Source of the DNA: Lysobacterales bacterium
GTDB taxonomy: Bacteria; Pseudomonadota; Gammaproteobacteria; Xanthomonadales; Xanthomonadaceae
Direction of reading: 5' to 3'
Length of the DNA: 64,000 nucleotides
Assembly (NCBI GenBank): GCA_017302135.1
Contig: JAFLDZ010000005.1
Coordinates: 148,159-212,158, forward strand
Shown here: piece after piece, positions 33,444 to 42,353 of the stretch
How positions within the stretch are numbered: the stretch's first letter is position 1
Layout of the letters: each line of letters starts with the position of its first letter
The notes under the pieces: model-generated
Told to the model about the DNA's origin: nothing
The model's database searches: none
The model's input: the letters and a program-made list of their open reading frames with translations, nothing else
Position numbers and translations under genes: made by a program

Positions 33444-34367
33444 ATGCGAATGAATACAGCGGCCCCAGAACCCCTCGTCATCGCCATCTCCTCCCGGGCT
33501 CTGTTCGATCTGGAGGAGAGCCATGCGCTGTTCGAGCGCGAGGGCGTCGATGCGTTCGCCGCATACCAGCGCAGCCGCGAGGACGAACTGCTGCCGCCCG
33601 GCATCGCTTTCCCGCTGGTGCGCAAGCTGCTGGCGCTGAATGCCGGCGCCCCGGCAGGCACGCCGCGCGTCGAAGTGATCCTGCTGTCGCGCAATTCCTC
33701 GGACACCGGCCTGCGCGTGTTCAATTCGATCCAGCATCACGGCCTGGCCATCAGTCGGGCGACCTTCACGTCCGGCGCCCCGACCTGGCCGTACATCAAA
33801 CCTTTCGGTGCGCACCTGTTCCTGTCGGCAGATGCCGAAGCCGTGCGCCGCGCGCTGGAGCACGGCATCGCCGCCGCGACCCTGTTGCCGGCACAGACGG
33901 TCCAGCCGGTCGTGGACGGTCCGCTGCGCGAGCAGATCCGGATCGCGTTCGACGGCGACGCGGTGTTGTTCGACGATCAGAGCGAACGGGTATCGCGCGA
34001 AGACGGTCTGGAAGCGTTCGCGCGCCACGAGCGCGAGCGTGCGCACGAGCCGCTGCCGGGCGGGCCGTTCCGGGTTTTCCTCGACGCATTGCATCGATTG
34101 CAGGCGGCGTATCCGATCGAATCCTGTCCGATCCGCACCGCGCTGGTGACCGCGCGCTCCGCGCCCGCGCACGAGCGCGTGATCCGCACGCTGCGCGAGT
34201 GGGGCATCCGTCTCGACGAGGCGTTGTTCCTCGGCGGCCGTGCCAAGGGCCCGTTCCTGCAGGCGTTCGGCGCGGATATCTTCTTCGACGACTCCCAGCA
34301 CAACATCGATTCCGCGCGCGAACATGTGCCGGCGGGGCATGTGCCGCACGGCGTTGCGAACAATTGA
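33444..34367 (+). CDS. Cytosolic 5'-nucleotidase (NT5C1/PF06189 type)
   Basis: 307 residues from ATG 33444; a second in-frame ATG at 33450 is equally possible, and neither has a clear ribosome-binding site. It is a member of the 5'-nucleotidase family related to eukaryotic cN-I: NTAAPEPLVIAISSRALFDLEESH at the N-terminus is a degenerate HAD start, and IAFDGDAVLFDD and the C-terminal FGADIFFDDSQ supply acidic residues. It is predicted to dephosphorylate nucleoside monophosphates. The 228-base divergent gap to the GGDEF gene holds its promoter; no convincing element seen. Confidence 0.85.
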   Translation: MRMNTAAPEPLVIAISSRALFDLEESHALFEREGVDAFAAYQRSREDELLPPGIAFPLVRKLLALNAGAPAGTPRVEVILLSRNSSDTGLRVFNSIQHHGLAISRATFTSGAPTWPYIKPFGAHLFLSADAEAVRRALEHGIAAATLLPAQTVQPVVDGPLREQIRIAFDGDAVLFDDQSERVSREDGLEAFARHERERAHEPLPGGPFRVFLDALHRLQAAYPIESCPIRTALVTARSAPAHERVIRTLREWGIRLDEALFLGGRAKGPFLQAFGADIFFDDSQHNIDSAREHVPAGHVPHGVANN

Positions 34368-34402
34368 CTGCAGACGAGTTGCTGCAACTTGGAGGCAGCA
34401 TG

Positions 34403-34433
34403 CCTTCTCCCTGTGCAGCGCACGGGGAGAAGG
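34403..34433. repeat. REP-like hairpin between convergent genes
   Basis: CCTTCTCCC and GGGAGAAGG are the outer arms of a stem that continues through a T-G wobble and GTGC/GCAC to a 3-base loop (about 14 bp in all). The outer arms are identical to the second hairpin of the metH element. It lies between the 5'-nucleotidase and histidine kinase genes and may also stop transcription from both sides. Confidence 0.6.
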
Positions 34434-34454
34434 AAAGCCATATCGCATCGCGCT

Positions 34455-35918
34455 TCAGGCCGCCTTCGCGACCGGCAGGACGAAGCTGATGCTGGTGCCT
34501 TCACCGACCCGGCTGGCAGCCTCGATCGTGCTGCCATGCATGTGCAGGATACGGTTCGCGATCAACAGCCCCAGCCCGCCGCCGCGCTGGGTCGCCATCC
34601 GCCGGATCGGCGAGCCGCGCACGAGCAGGCCGGGCAGCTGTTCTTCCGATATGCCCTGTCCGGTGTCGTCGATCCGGATTTCGATCCCGCGCGCACGGGC
34701 ATGCGCGACCAGATAGATATTGCCGCCTTCGGGCGTGTGCCGGATCGCGTTGTCGACCAGGTTGCCGATGACCCGCTCGATCATGCCGATATCGCCCTCT
34801 ACCGACAGCGGATCCGCATCGATTTCGGTGTGTAACTGAATCGATTTCCGCTGCGCGACCAGGGCGAACTTCTGCGCGATGTCCTGCACCAGCTCCGAGA
34901 CCGAGAACAATTCCGGCTGCGGCTGGGTGTCTTCGCATTCCAACCGCGCCAGCTCGAACAACTGCTGGGCCAGCCGCGATACCCGATGGCTCTGGCGCAC
35001 GGCGACGTCGAGATGGCGCTTGCGCTCGGCTTCGCTCATGCCGTCGTCCATCCGTGCCAGCGCCTCCAGATAGCCCTGCATCGAAGTCAGCGGCGTGCGC
35101 AGATCGTGGGAGACATTGGCGACCAGTTCGCGACGCAGTTCGTCCTGCCGCTTCAGTTCCGCCATCTGCGCATTCAGCCGTTCGCGCAGACTCGCGAATG
35201 CAGTGCGAAGACGGTCGATCTCGTCGCCGCGCCGGGACTTTCGCACAGGCGATTCCCGCAGCGCGTCGTCGCCCGGAAAATTTGCGAAAGCTTCGATCTC
35301 GTGGATCGTACATTCGAGTCGACGGGTCACTGCGGCGAATGCAACCAGCCCCGCGACCATCGCTACCAGCATCGCAAGCAGCGCAATCTTGGCGCCGTTG
35401 CGCAGTGCGTAGCCTTGCCAAGCATCGGCCACCATCGAGCGGTACATATCGTTGAGCAGCACGATGTAGACGTAACCTGCGATACCGTCGGCGGTCTCGA
35501 TGGGCGCAGCGCTGAAAATCTCGCGCCCATCGGAATGGCGCGGATTGTCGCCGGTCACCGGCAGTGACGCACCCGCCAGCAGGCGCTGCACCGGTTCCAG
35601 TGAGACCTGCGAGCGGGGCAGGGCCACCGGTTGCGGCGATGCCTGCAGTACGTTGCCCTGCGGATCGAGCAGATAGACTTCGATGTTCGGATTGACCGCC
35701 ATCAGGTGATCGAACAGGCGCTGGGTGTTCAGTGGATCCGCGACCAGAGAAGCTTGTTTTGCGATGTGCTGCGCAAGCCCGAGATTCACCCGCTGCAGCA
35801 CTTCGTGCTGATGCTGTTTCGCGGCGTCATAGCCGAGCCAGCCGAGCGCCGCCCCAAGCGCCAGCACGATACCGGCGAATACCAGTGCGATGCGTGCATA
35901 CAGCGATTGCATCTTCAT
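34455..35918 (-). CDS. Membrane sensor histidine kinase
   Basis: 487 residues. Transmembrane helix 1 is at ~8-29, a periplasmic sensor domain follows (~30-175), helix 2 is at ~176-198, then a HAMP-like segment and the DHp domain with phospho-acceptor H271 in NVSHDLRTPL. The catalytic domain carries VDNAIRHTP (N box), DTGQGI and RGGGLGLLIA (G boxes). The ATG overlaps the response-regulator stop (ATGA), so the two form a two-gene operon. The sensed signal is unknown; the periplasmic domain looks like a PAS/CACHE fold. Confidence 0.93.
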   Translation of the reverse strand: MKMQSLYARIALVFAGIVLALGAALGWLGYDAAKQHQHEVLQRVNLGLAQHIAKQASLVADPLNTQRLFDHLMAVNPNIEVYLLDPQGNVLQASPQPVALPRSQVSLEPVQRLLAGASLPVTGDNPRHSDGREIFSAAPIETADGIAGYVYIVLLNDMYRSMVADAWQGYALRNGAKIALLAMLVAMVAGLVAFAAVTRRLECTIHEIEAFANFPGDDALRESPVRKSRRGDEIDRLRTAFASLRERLNAQMAELKRQDELRRELVANVSHDLRTPLTSMQGYLEALARMDDGMSEAERKRHLDVAVRQSHRVSRLAQQLFELARLECEDTQPQPELFSVSELVQDIAQKFALVAQRKSIQLHTEIDADPLSVEGDIGMIERVIGNLVDNAIRHTPEGGNIYLVAHARARGIEIRIDDTGQGISEEQLPGLLVRGSPIRRMATQRGGGLGLLIANRILHMHGSTIEAASRVGEGTSISFVLPVAKAA

Positions 35919-36646
35919 GCGTCGCTCCTGACGGATTCACCAGGCAGCGCGAATTTGTAGCCCACGCCCCACACGGTCAGGACGTAGGCGGGCTTCGCGG
36001 GGTCGTCCTCGATCTTCGCGCGCAACCGGTTGATATGCGAGTTGACCGTGTGCTCGTAGCCGTCGTGGCTGTGGCCCCAGACGTGATCCAGCAGTTCCGT
36101 GCGCCGGTAAGTGCGGCCCGCATTACGTGCGAAGAACGCCAGCAGGTCGAACTCCTTGCTGGTCAATATGACTTCGCGATCCAGGAGGCGCACCTCGCGC
36201 GCGATCGGATCGATCGTGATCGGGCCGTGGTGGATGACGCCGGCGCGGTGTTCGGCCAGCGCTTCTGCCGCTTTCATGCGTCGCAAAACAGCGTGGATGC
36301 GGGCGATCAGCTCGGCGGTCGAGAAAGGCTTGGTCAGATAATCGTCGGCACCCAGCTCCAGGCCGACGACCCGCTGCGTTTCGCTGGATTTCGCGCTGAG
36401 AATGATGATCGGAACGTACTCTGCGCGTTCGCGCACTTTGCGGCAAACCTGTAGGCCATCGATACCGGGCAGCATCAGATCCAGCACCATCAGCAGCGGT
36501 TGTTCGCGCTGCAGCCAGCGAAGACCCACTTCGCCACTTGTTTCGATCGCGACCTCGAAGCCCTCTGCACGCAGATTGAGCATCAGCATGGCGCCGATGT
36601 CGGGGTCGTCTTCGATCACCAGAACGCGCTTGTGCTGTTTATTCAT
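35915..36646 (-). CDS. OmpR-family response regulator
   Basis: 243 residues. The receiver domain (~6-120) has the acidic pocket EDD (12-14) and phospho-acceptor D56 in MVLDLMLPG, and the C-terminal winged helix (~140-240) contains LTSKEFDLLAFFARNAGR and YEHTVNSHINRLRAKI. It is the partner of the following kinase. It is divergent from the beta-propeller gene over 171 bases, so that gene may be under its control. Confidence 0.94.
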   Translation of the reverse strand: MNKQHKRVLVIEDDPDIGAMLMLNLRAEGFEVAIETSGEVGLRWLQREQPLLMVLDLMLPGIDGLQVCRKVRERAEYVPIIILSAKSSETQRVVGLELGADDYLTKPFSTAELIARIHAVLRRMKAAEALAEHRAGVIHHGPITIDPIAREVRLLDREVILTSKEFDLLAFFARNAGRTYRRTELLDHVWGHSHDGYEHTVNSHINRLRAKIEDDPAKPAYVLTVWGVGYKFALPGESVRSDA

Positions 36647-36817
36647 GGATGGTGCGGACCGCTGCGGAAATGACGCCTATCTCCGGCCCGCGCGGATTCA
36701 TTGTCAAGTCACTTTTTGTTGAACATTGCGTGAGGACTTCGTGAGCGGCAAAGGCCGAAGGTGCGCCACCCGTGATCGGATGCGGGTTCCCCTGAATCTT
36801 TGCAATGGAGATCCACC

Positions 36818-37942
36818 ATGACGCATACCCCCCGCAAGCATGCTTCCCGCCTTTCCCTCGCGCTGTTCGCGGCATTCGGCACCGCTGCGCTCGCCGTGCC
36901 GGTCGTCGGCGCTACTGTCGGCGGCATCGATGGCGCTGTGTTCACCTTGACCAACAACATCGGCGGCAACGAAGTTGTGGTGTTCGATCGTTTCGCCGAT
37001 GGCAGCCTCGGGGCGCAGCGTCGCTATTCCACCCGCGGCACGGGTACCGGTGGCGGTCTTGGCAATCAAGGCGCGCTGGCGCTCAGTGATTCCGGCCGAT
37101 GGCTGCTGGCTGTGAATCCCGGCAGCAACAGCGTCTCTGTTTTCCTTTCCGTCGGGAATTATCTGTATCGGACCGACACCGAAGCCTCGGGCGGCAATAC
37201 TCCGGTCAGCGTCACCATCGAAGACGATGTGGTCTATGTGCTCAACGCCGGCAGCGACAATGTGCAGGGCTTTCGCTTGAGCATCTATGGCACGCTCGCA
37301 CCGATTGCGGGTTCGCGACGTTCGCTCAGCGGAACGGGTACCGGTGCGGCGCAGGTCGAATTCAACCGCGATGGCGATCTGCTGGCGGTCACCGAGAAGG
37401 CGACCAATCGGGTATTGACGTTCGCGGTTGACGGCGATGGTCTGTTGGGCCAGGCCAGGATCCAGGACTCGCCCTCGCCGACACCTTTCGGTTTTGCTTT
37501 CGGCCGCCGCGATCAACTGCTGGTCTCCGAAGCTGTGGGCGGTGCGGCAGGTGCCAGCACACTGTCGTCCTATCGCCTCAACGGTGATGCCAACGTCGAA
37601 GTCGTGTCGGCTGCCGTGCCCAGCGGTCAGAGCGCAGCATGCTGGGTTGTCGCCACACGCGACGGCCGTTTCGCCTATGTCAGCAACACCGCCAGCGGCA
37701 ATCTGTCGACCTACGGCGTCGGTAATGGAGCGGCTACGCTGGCCACAGCCATCGCTGCGACGACCGGAGCCGGCAGTGGACCGACCGATATGGCGCTCGA
37801 TCGGAACAGTCGTTTCCTCTACGTGCTGAACAACACCACGATCGGCGCGTTCCGCGTGGGAGCAGACGGCGCTTTGACGTGGGTCGAGGATCAGCCGCTG
37901 TTGGGTGTCCCGGCCTTCGCGACTGGTCTGGTCGCGCGCTGA
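36818..37942 (+). CDS. Secreted beta-propeller protein (YncE/lactonase-like)
   Basis: 374 residues from ATG 36818, chosen because GGAG lies 7 bases upstream and a signal peptide follows (cleavage near VVGA). The rest is a repeat of beta-propeller blades, each with patterns such as GRWLLAVNPGSNSVSVF, VVYVLNAGSDNVQGF and RFAYVSNTASGNLSTY. This is the fold of YncE and the 3-carboxymuconate lactonizing enzyme family; the catalytic residues of the latter cannot be confirmed here. Function unknown. A bidirectional hairpin follows. Confidence 0.8.
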   Translation: MTHTPRKHASRLSLALFAAFGTAALAVPVVGATVGGIDGAVFTLTNNIGGNEVVVFDRFADGSLGAQRRYSTRGTGTGGGLGNQGALALSDSGRWLLAVNPGSNSVSVFLSVGNYLYRTDTEASGGNTPVSVTIEDDVVYVLNAGSDNVQGFRLSIYGTLAPIAGSRRSLSGTGTGAAQVEFNRDGDLLAVTEKATNRVLTFAVDGDGLLGQARIQDSPSPTPFGFAFGRRDQLLVSEAVGGAAGASTLSSYRLNGDANVEVVSAAVPSGQSAACWVVATRDGRFAYVSNTASGNLSTYGVGNGAATLATAIAATTGAGSGPTDMALDRNSRFLYVLNNTTIGAFRVGADGALTWVEDQPLLGVPAFATGLVAR

Positions 37943-37968
37943 TTTCGTTTTCCGCCATTCGCATCAAC

Positions 37969-37994
37969 GACAAGGGGCCTTTCGGCCCCTTGTC
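37969..37994. terminator. Bidirectional hairpin between convergent genes
   Basis: GACAAGGGGCC pairs perfectly with GGCCCCTTGTC across a TTTC loop. It lies between the beta-propeller gene and the DUF4785 gene, which converge. Confidence 0.7.
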
Positions 37995-38021
37995 GGTTCA
38001 GAGCGATGGAACAAGGAAGAC

Positions 38022-39185
38022 TCAGCGAGCGATACCCGCGCGTTCGCGGCTTTCCAGCGGCGCCATGCGCGACTGGTCGTTGAGTTTCAGCTCACGCACT
38101 TCGAACGGCGCACCGTAGCCCTGCGGCAGATGGGCACGGTCGAACTGCAGCACCAGCATGCCGTTGCCGCGCTTCATCCACGCCGCGCTGTGCGCTTCGG
38201 AGACCGGACGCATCGCGCCATCGGCGGCCGTGGCGAACAGGGTGCCGCGGGCTTCGTAGCGACCGGCGGAACCGGTCTGCACCGGCAGCGCCATGCGCAT
38301 GGTCTTGGCATTGAACGCGAACAGCCCGTTGAAGCGGGCGGTCGGTGCAGCCACCGCGAACGAGGTGCGCGCGTCGCGCTGGATGCCATCGGCGTTGGCG
38401 AACACCTGCAGTTCCCACAGGCCGGGTGCGTTGCCGACGTTCGCCGGCAGCTTCACGTTGGCCGACAGGCCGTTGCCGCTGGAAGCGAGCGCGACCGGCC
38501 AGCTGCGGCCGTCCGGCGCGACCAGCATGGCATCGGCCTTCAGGGCCGAGGACAGCTTGCCGGCGCGGCTGAAGTCAACGTCGAAACGCAGGCTGGAACC
38601 GGCGAGGGCGTGGCTGCGGTCGGCACCGGCGCGCAGGATGTCGGAGCTCTGCGGCTCGAACACATGCACGAGGTACTGGCCCTGGGCCTTCGGAACGCGG
38701 ACGGTGTAGGTGTCGGCGCCTTCCTGGTCGCCCAGCTTGGCGATCACGGTACCGGTCTGCACGTCCATACCGGCGTCGACGAGCTGCTTGGCCGATGCGA
38801 TGTTCTGCACCTTCGCCGCCCCTTGGCTGTCGTTGATCTGCAGCTCTTCGGTGCGCAGGGCGCGCGCGCCCTGGGTCGGGCTGATGCGGATCAGACTGCC
38901 GGGAGCGGACATCTTCAGTTGCAGGCCGCGATCGAGTTCGGCGGCGTCGACGGTCTGCCAGTATTCGCGACTTTGCGCGACGTTGGGCGCGGTGGCGGCG
39001 AGTGCCTGGGTCGGGTCCAGTTTCCAGGCGAACGACACCGGAGCGCGTTCGATCTGGGCGGACGGCGCCGGCAGGGCGACGAGACGGGAGGGAGCCTGAT
39101 CCTTGGCGCCAGCAGTCCGCAGCGGTTGCGCGGCGGTGGCGGAGAAGGAGAGCAGCGCGAGAGCGATGGCGATGGAAAGTCTCAT
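38022..39185 (-). CDS. Secreted DUF4785-type protein
   Basis: 387 residues from ATG 39185, with GAGGA upstream. A signal peptide ends FSATAA. The rest is beta-rich and low in Cys, with three likely immunoglobulin-like or jelly-roll domains; DTYTVRVPKAQGQYLVHVFEP and PGLWELQVFANADGI are typical of DUF4785 proteins. It starts 10 bases after the stop of the lipase gene, so the two are co-transcribed. The role is unknown; a chaperone or partner for the secreted lipase is possible but only inferred from position. Confidence 0.75.
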   Translation of the reverse strand: MRLSIAIALALLSFSATAAQPLRTAGAKDQAPSRLVALPAPSAQIERAPVSFAWKLDPTQALAATAPNVAQSREYWQTVDAAELDRGLQLKMSAPGSLIRISPTQGARALRTEELQINDSQGAAKVQNIASAKQLVDAGMDVQTGTVIAKLGDQEGADTYTVRVPKAQGQYLVHVFEPQSSDILRAGADRSHALAGSSLRFDVDFSRAGKLSSALKADAMLVAPDGRSWPVALASSGNGLSANVKLPANVGNAPGLWELQVFANADGIQRDARTSFAVAAPTARFNGLFAFNAKTMRMALPVQTGSAGRYEARGTLFATAADGAMRPVSEAHSAAWMKRGNGMLVLQFDRAHLPQGYGAPFEVRELKLNDQSRMAPLESRERAGIAR

Positions 39186-39195
39186 GGCGTTGTCC

Positions 39196-40053
39196 TCACT
39201 GGCCCGCATCGGTGCGGAGAATGGTATTCAGGCCGAAACAGGCCCGACGGCTCTGGTTGTGCGACAGCGGTTCGCCGCCGGCCATCCGCGAGGTGTCGTA
39301 GAACCACACTGAACCGGCGCCGGATTGACTGCTGCAGTTGAGGAAGCCGTCAGAACAGCTGTCCAGCCAGTTCTTGGTGACTTCCAAGCCGACATTCAGG
39401 TTGTAACCGCCGCAGTAGCTGTCGCCGTCGAACGGAGACGAATCGACATCGGTACCTACCACGCTGCGGAAGGTTTTCGGCAGCGCGGGACGACCGCTGG
39501 TGCCGTACAGGTAGTTGGCGTTGTAGAACACCATCCAGCTGCTCTGCTGCTGGCGGACGCCATCATTCTGGTAGCCCAACAGCCAGCCCAGTGCGGCTTC
39601 GAACACGGTGCCGTTCATCACTGCGTCCGCCAGAGGCGTACCGGTGGACGAGGGCGCCAGCGCATTGACGCGGACGGTTTTGCTGATGATGTTCGGATAG
39701 CGGCTGTCGTAGGTCGGATTCGACATGATCCAACGCATGACGTTGCCGCCGTTGGAATGGGTGATGACGATCAGACGGGTGATGCCCTTGGCATTGATGA
39801 AGCTGGTCAACTGCCCGGCCAGGCAGCCCGCAGCGCGGCTGTCCCACCAGTACTGGCCGAAGTCGCAGTTGATGACGACATAGTTGGCCGGATTCGGCAG
39901 GCCGCCGCGGACCGAGTCCACCATCGCCGGTTGCCAGTAATCGTTGTAAGCATTGGTTTGGGCACCGGTGCCGTGGACGAAAGCCACACCGGTATTGGCG
40001 AGCGCGAACGGCGCCGCCAGAGCGAGCAGAAGCCCGCAGAGGTATTTACGCAC
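39196..40053 (-). CDS. Secreted alpha/beta-hydrolase (lipase/esterase-like)
   Basis: 285 residues from GTG 40053. The start is decided by GAGGGG upstream and by the signal peptide RKYLCGLLLALAAPFALA that follows; the longer ATG-started frame has no support. The oxyanion loop VHGTGAQTNAYNDYW and the nucleophile elbow THSNGG (Ser100) are seen. Six Cys residues in the mature protein (e.g. DSYCGGYNL, DSCSDGFLNCSS) suggest disulfides, as in exported enzymes. Substrate not known. Confidence 0.8.
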   Translation of the reverse strand: MRKYLCGLLLALAAPFALANTGVAFVHGTGAQTNAYNDYWQPAMVDSVRGGLPNPANYVVINCDFGQYWWDSRAAGCLAGQLTSFINAKGITRLIVITHSNGGNVMRWIMSNPTYDSRYPNIISKTVRVNALAPSSTGTPLADAVMNGTVFEAALGWLLGYQNDGVRQQQSSWMVFYNANYLYGTSGRPALPKTFRSVVGTDVDSSPFDGDSYCGGYNLNVGLEVTKNWLDSCSDGFLNCSSQSGAGSVWFYDTSRMAGGEPLSHNQSRRACFGLNTILRTDAGQ

Positions 40054-40224
40054 GAGAGAACCCCTCTTGAATTTCCTGTTCCATGAATAGCGTGGCGATG
40101 CGCCGCGCTGGTCCTTTGATGATCTGCCAGCGCTCATGGCATGGCATCGCAGTCGAGAATACGGAGGGGTATTGACACTGTCATGACGCATTGCGGCAAA
40201 ACGAGACGTGATTGGCAATTCGCC

Positions 40225-40914
40225 TCAGAATTCCAGGTCGAGCGCCGCGCAGAGATAGTCCATGAACGGCCCCAGTTGCTGCAGATCTTTCGAGAGCGTG
40301 GACAGCAGCCGTGGTCCGGTCATGGTGGCGTCGTCGATCGTCCGCATCGCGACGTGGTTCTTGCGGCGCAGGTCGTCGAGATGGATGAAGTCGGCGGGGT
40401 AGCCGCGCGGGGGGCGGACCAGCATTTCGCTGTCGTCCAGGTGGAAGCGTTTGCGGAATGGCTTCGCGTGCGCGGCGGCGGCCCAACTGCCGGGGTTGTC
40501 GACGATGAATTGGCGCACGCGACGCAGGTTTTCGGGTTCCGGGTGCCACAGGCCCGCGCCGACGAAGCAATTGCCCGGCTGCAGATGGAGGTAGAACGAC
40601 GGCGCTTCCACTTCGCGGCTGCGCGCATGGAACAGACGCGCGCCCTGCCAGAGTTTGTACGGTGCCTTGTCGCCGGAGAAACGCGTGTCGCGATGGATCC
40701 GGAACAGCGAGCCGCCGACGGTCTTCGGGTCGGCGCGGTAGTGTTCGCTCACTTCCAGCAGCGCGGGCTGCAGATCGGTGATCAGCGCGAGGAACGGTGC
40801 GCGCACGTATTGCTCGTAGTCCTGCTTGTGCGCGTGGAACCATTCGCGTTCGTTGTGACGGGCGAGGCCGCGCATGAATTTGAAGCTGCGTTCGGAGAAA
40901 TAAGTGCTGCTCAT
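40225..40914 (-). CDS. DUF2461 (TIGR02453) protein
   Basis: 229 residues. It belongs to a conserved family of unknown function: FSERSFKFMRGLARHNEREWFHAHKQDYE at the start and GSLFRIHRDTRFSGDKAPYK in the middle are its hallmarks. It is the last gene of the long minus-strand operon, overlapping the sbcB stop by ATGA. The 171 bases between it and the lipase gene (40054-40224) show no feature. Confidence 0.85.
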   Translation of the reverse strand: MSSTYFSERSFKFMRGLARHNEREWFHAHKQDYEQYVRAPFLALITDLQPALLEVSEHYRADPKTVGGSLFRIHRDTRFSGDKAPYKLWQGARLFHARSREVEAPSFYLHLQPGNCFVGAGLWHPEPENLRRVRQFIVDNPGSWAAAAHAKPFRKRFHLDDSEMLVRPPRGYPADFIHLDDLRRKNHVAMRTIDDATMTGPRLLSTLSKDLQQLGPFMDYLCAALDLEF

Positions 40915-42353
40915 GCGAGATCGGTTTCCAGATCGTTTGCCCAGGCTTGCAGTTGATCGAGCAGCGTCTGCGCGCGTCCGTCGTCGGCATGCGCAAGACG
41001 CAGCGCCGCGATCTCGGCGCGCTGGCTGTCGAAGGTGAATTCGGACAGGCCGCGATCCTCGGTGAGGCGCGTGCGGCGATAGGCGTTCCAGCGCTGCGCG
41101 TCGGCGATCGACAGCGTTTCCGGCCAGTTGCGCGCGCGGTAGCGGAACAGCAGCTCCGGCAGTCGCGCGTCCTTGAATGCGAAATCGCGCTGCGCCAGCG
41201 CGGCGGGCGGTGCGCTGCGCACTTCGGCGAACTTGCGCTTGTCGCCATCCTGTAGAAAGCCGTCGTAGAGCGAACCGTCCACGTCGAGGGTTTCCGGTGG
41301 CGTGCGCGCGGCGTAGATGCGGCGGATTTTTTCGGCCAGCGCAGGGCCGGCATCGCGCAGCTGTTCCGCACGCGCTTCTGCCAGCGCCGGATCGATCCGC
41401 AGGCGTTCGAAATCGGTATCGCGCAGATGCGCCCATTCGATCAGCATCGGGCTGCGGTTGAGATGCACTTCCTTCAGCGGAATCCGCGTTTCGCCCGGCG
41501 GCAGATCGGCGGCGGGCGTGTACAGCCGGTCGACGATCTCGTCGGCGTCGAGTGCGAGCAGCGCGTCCGGCGCTTCGTGCAGATCGAAAACGACGATCCG
41601 GTTGTCGATCTTCGGGTGACGGACCAGCGGCACCACTGCTGCGGCGCACAGCCGCGATGCAGGGAAACGCTGCGAGACGTGCAGCACCGGCGTCATCGCC
41701 ACGGTGTCGAGCATGCGTCCGGCGAATTTCTTGTCGCGCAGTTTCAGGGTGTAGTCCCACAGCCTCGGCTGCGCGGTCTTGAGCTTGCGCGCCATGCCGA
41801 TCAATGCGCGCACATCGGACAGCGCTTCGTGCGCATCGCCTTCGCGCACGCCGTTCGCAGCGGCGAGATGTTCCAGCTTGAACGACGGCGCGCCGTCTTC
41901 GCGCAGCGGCCAGACGATGCCGTCCGGGCGCAGCGCATGCGCCAGCCGCATCACGTCGAGCAGATCCCAGCGCGAATTGCCGGCGCGCCATTCGCGTTCG
42001 TAAGGGTCGTGGAAATTGCGGAACAGGCCGTAACGTACGAACTCGTCGTCGAAGCGCAGCGAGTTGTAGCCGAGCGTGCAGGTCTCGGGCGCGGACATCG
42101 CTTCGAAGATCCGCGCGAAGGCTTCCGATTCGTTGACGCCATCGCGCTGCGCCTGCTGCGGGGTGATGCCGGTGATCAGGGTCGCGACCGGCGAGGGCAG
42201 GAGATCGTCGGCGGGTTTGACGAGGAAATCCCAGGGGTCGTCGATCAGATTCAGATCCGTATCGGTGCGGATCGCCGCGAACTGCGCGATCCGGCTGCGA
42301 CGCGGATCGGTGCCGAAGGTTTCGAGATCGTAGAACAGGAAACTCGCAGCCAC
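40911..42353 (-). CDS. sbcB: Exodeoxyribonuclease I
   Basis: 480 residues (E. coli 475), starting with GTG 42353 directly after the kmo stop. It degrades single-stranded DNA 3' to 5' in recombination and mismatch repair. The DEDDh motifs are visible: FYDLETFGTD (Exo I), the second D/H region GYNSLRFDDEFVRYG (Exo II) and HEALSDVRALIG (Exo III). The C-terminal accessory domain is full length. A repair nuclease at the end of a tryptophan-catabolic operon is odd; a separate promoter inside kmo cannot be excluded. Confidence 0.93.
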   Translation of the reverse strand: MAASFLFYDLETFGTDPRRSRIAQFAAIRTDTDLNLIDDPWDFLVKPADDLLPSPVATLITGITPQQAQRDGVNESEAFARIFEAMSAPETCTLGYNSLRFDDEFVRYGLFRNFHDPYEREWRAGNSRWDLLDVMRLAHALRPDGIVWPLREDGAPSFKLEHLAAANGVREGDAHEALSDVRALIGMARKLKTAQPRLWDYTLKLRDKKFAGRMLDTVAMTPVLHVSQRFPASRLCAAAVVPLVRHPKIDNRIVVFDLHEAPDALLALDADEIVDRLYTPAADLPPGETRIPLKEVHLNRSPMLIEWAHLRDTDFERLRIDPALAEARAEQLRDAGPALAEKIRRIYAARTPPETLDVDGSLYDGFLQDGDKRKFAEVRSAPPAALAQRDFAFKDARLPELLFRYRARNWPETLSIADAQRWNAYRRTRLTEDRGLSEFTFDSQRAEIAALRLAHADDGRAQTLLDQLQAWANDLETDLA

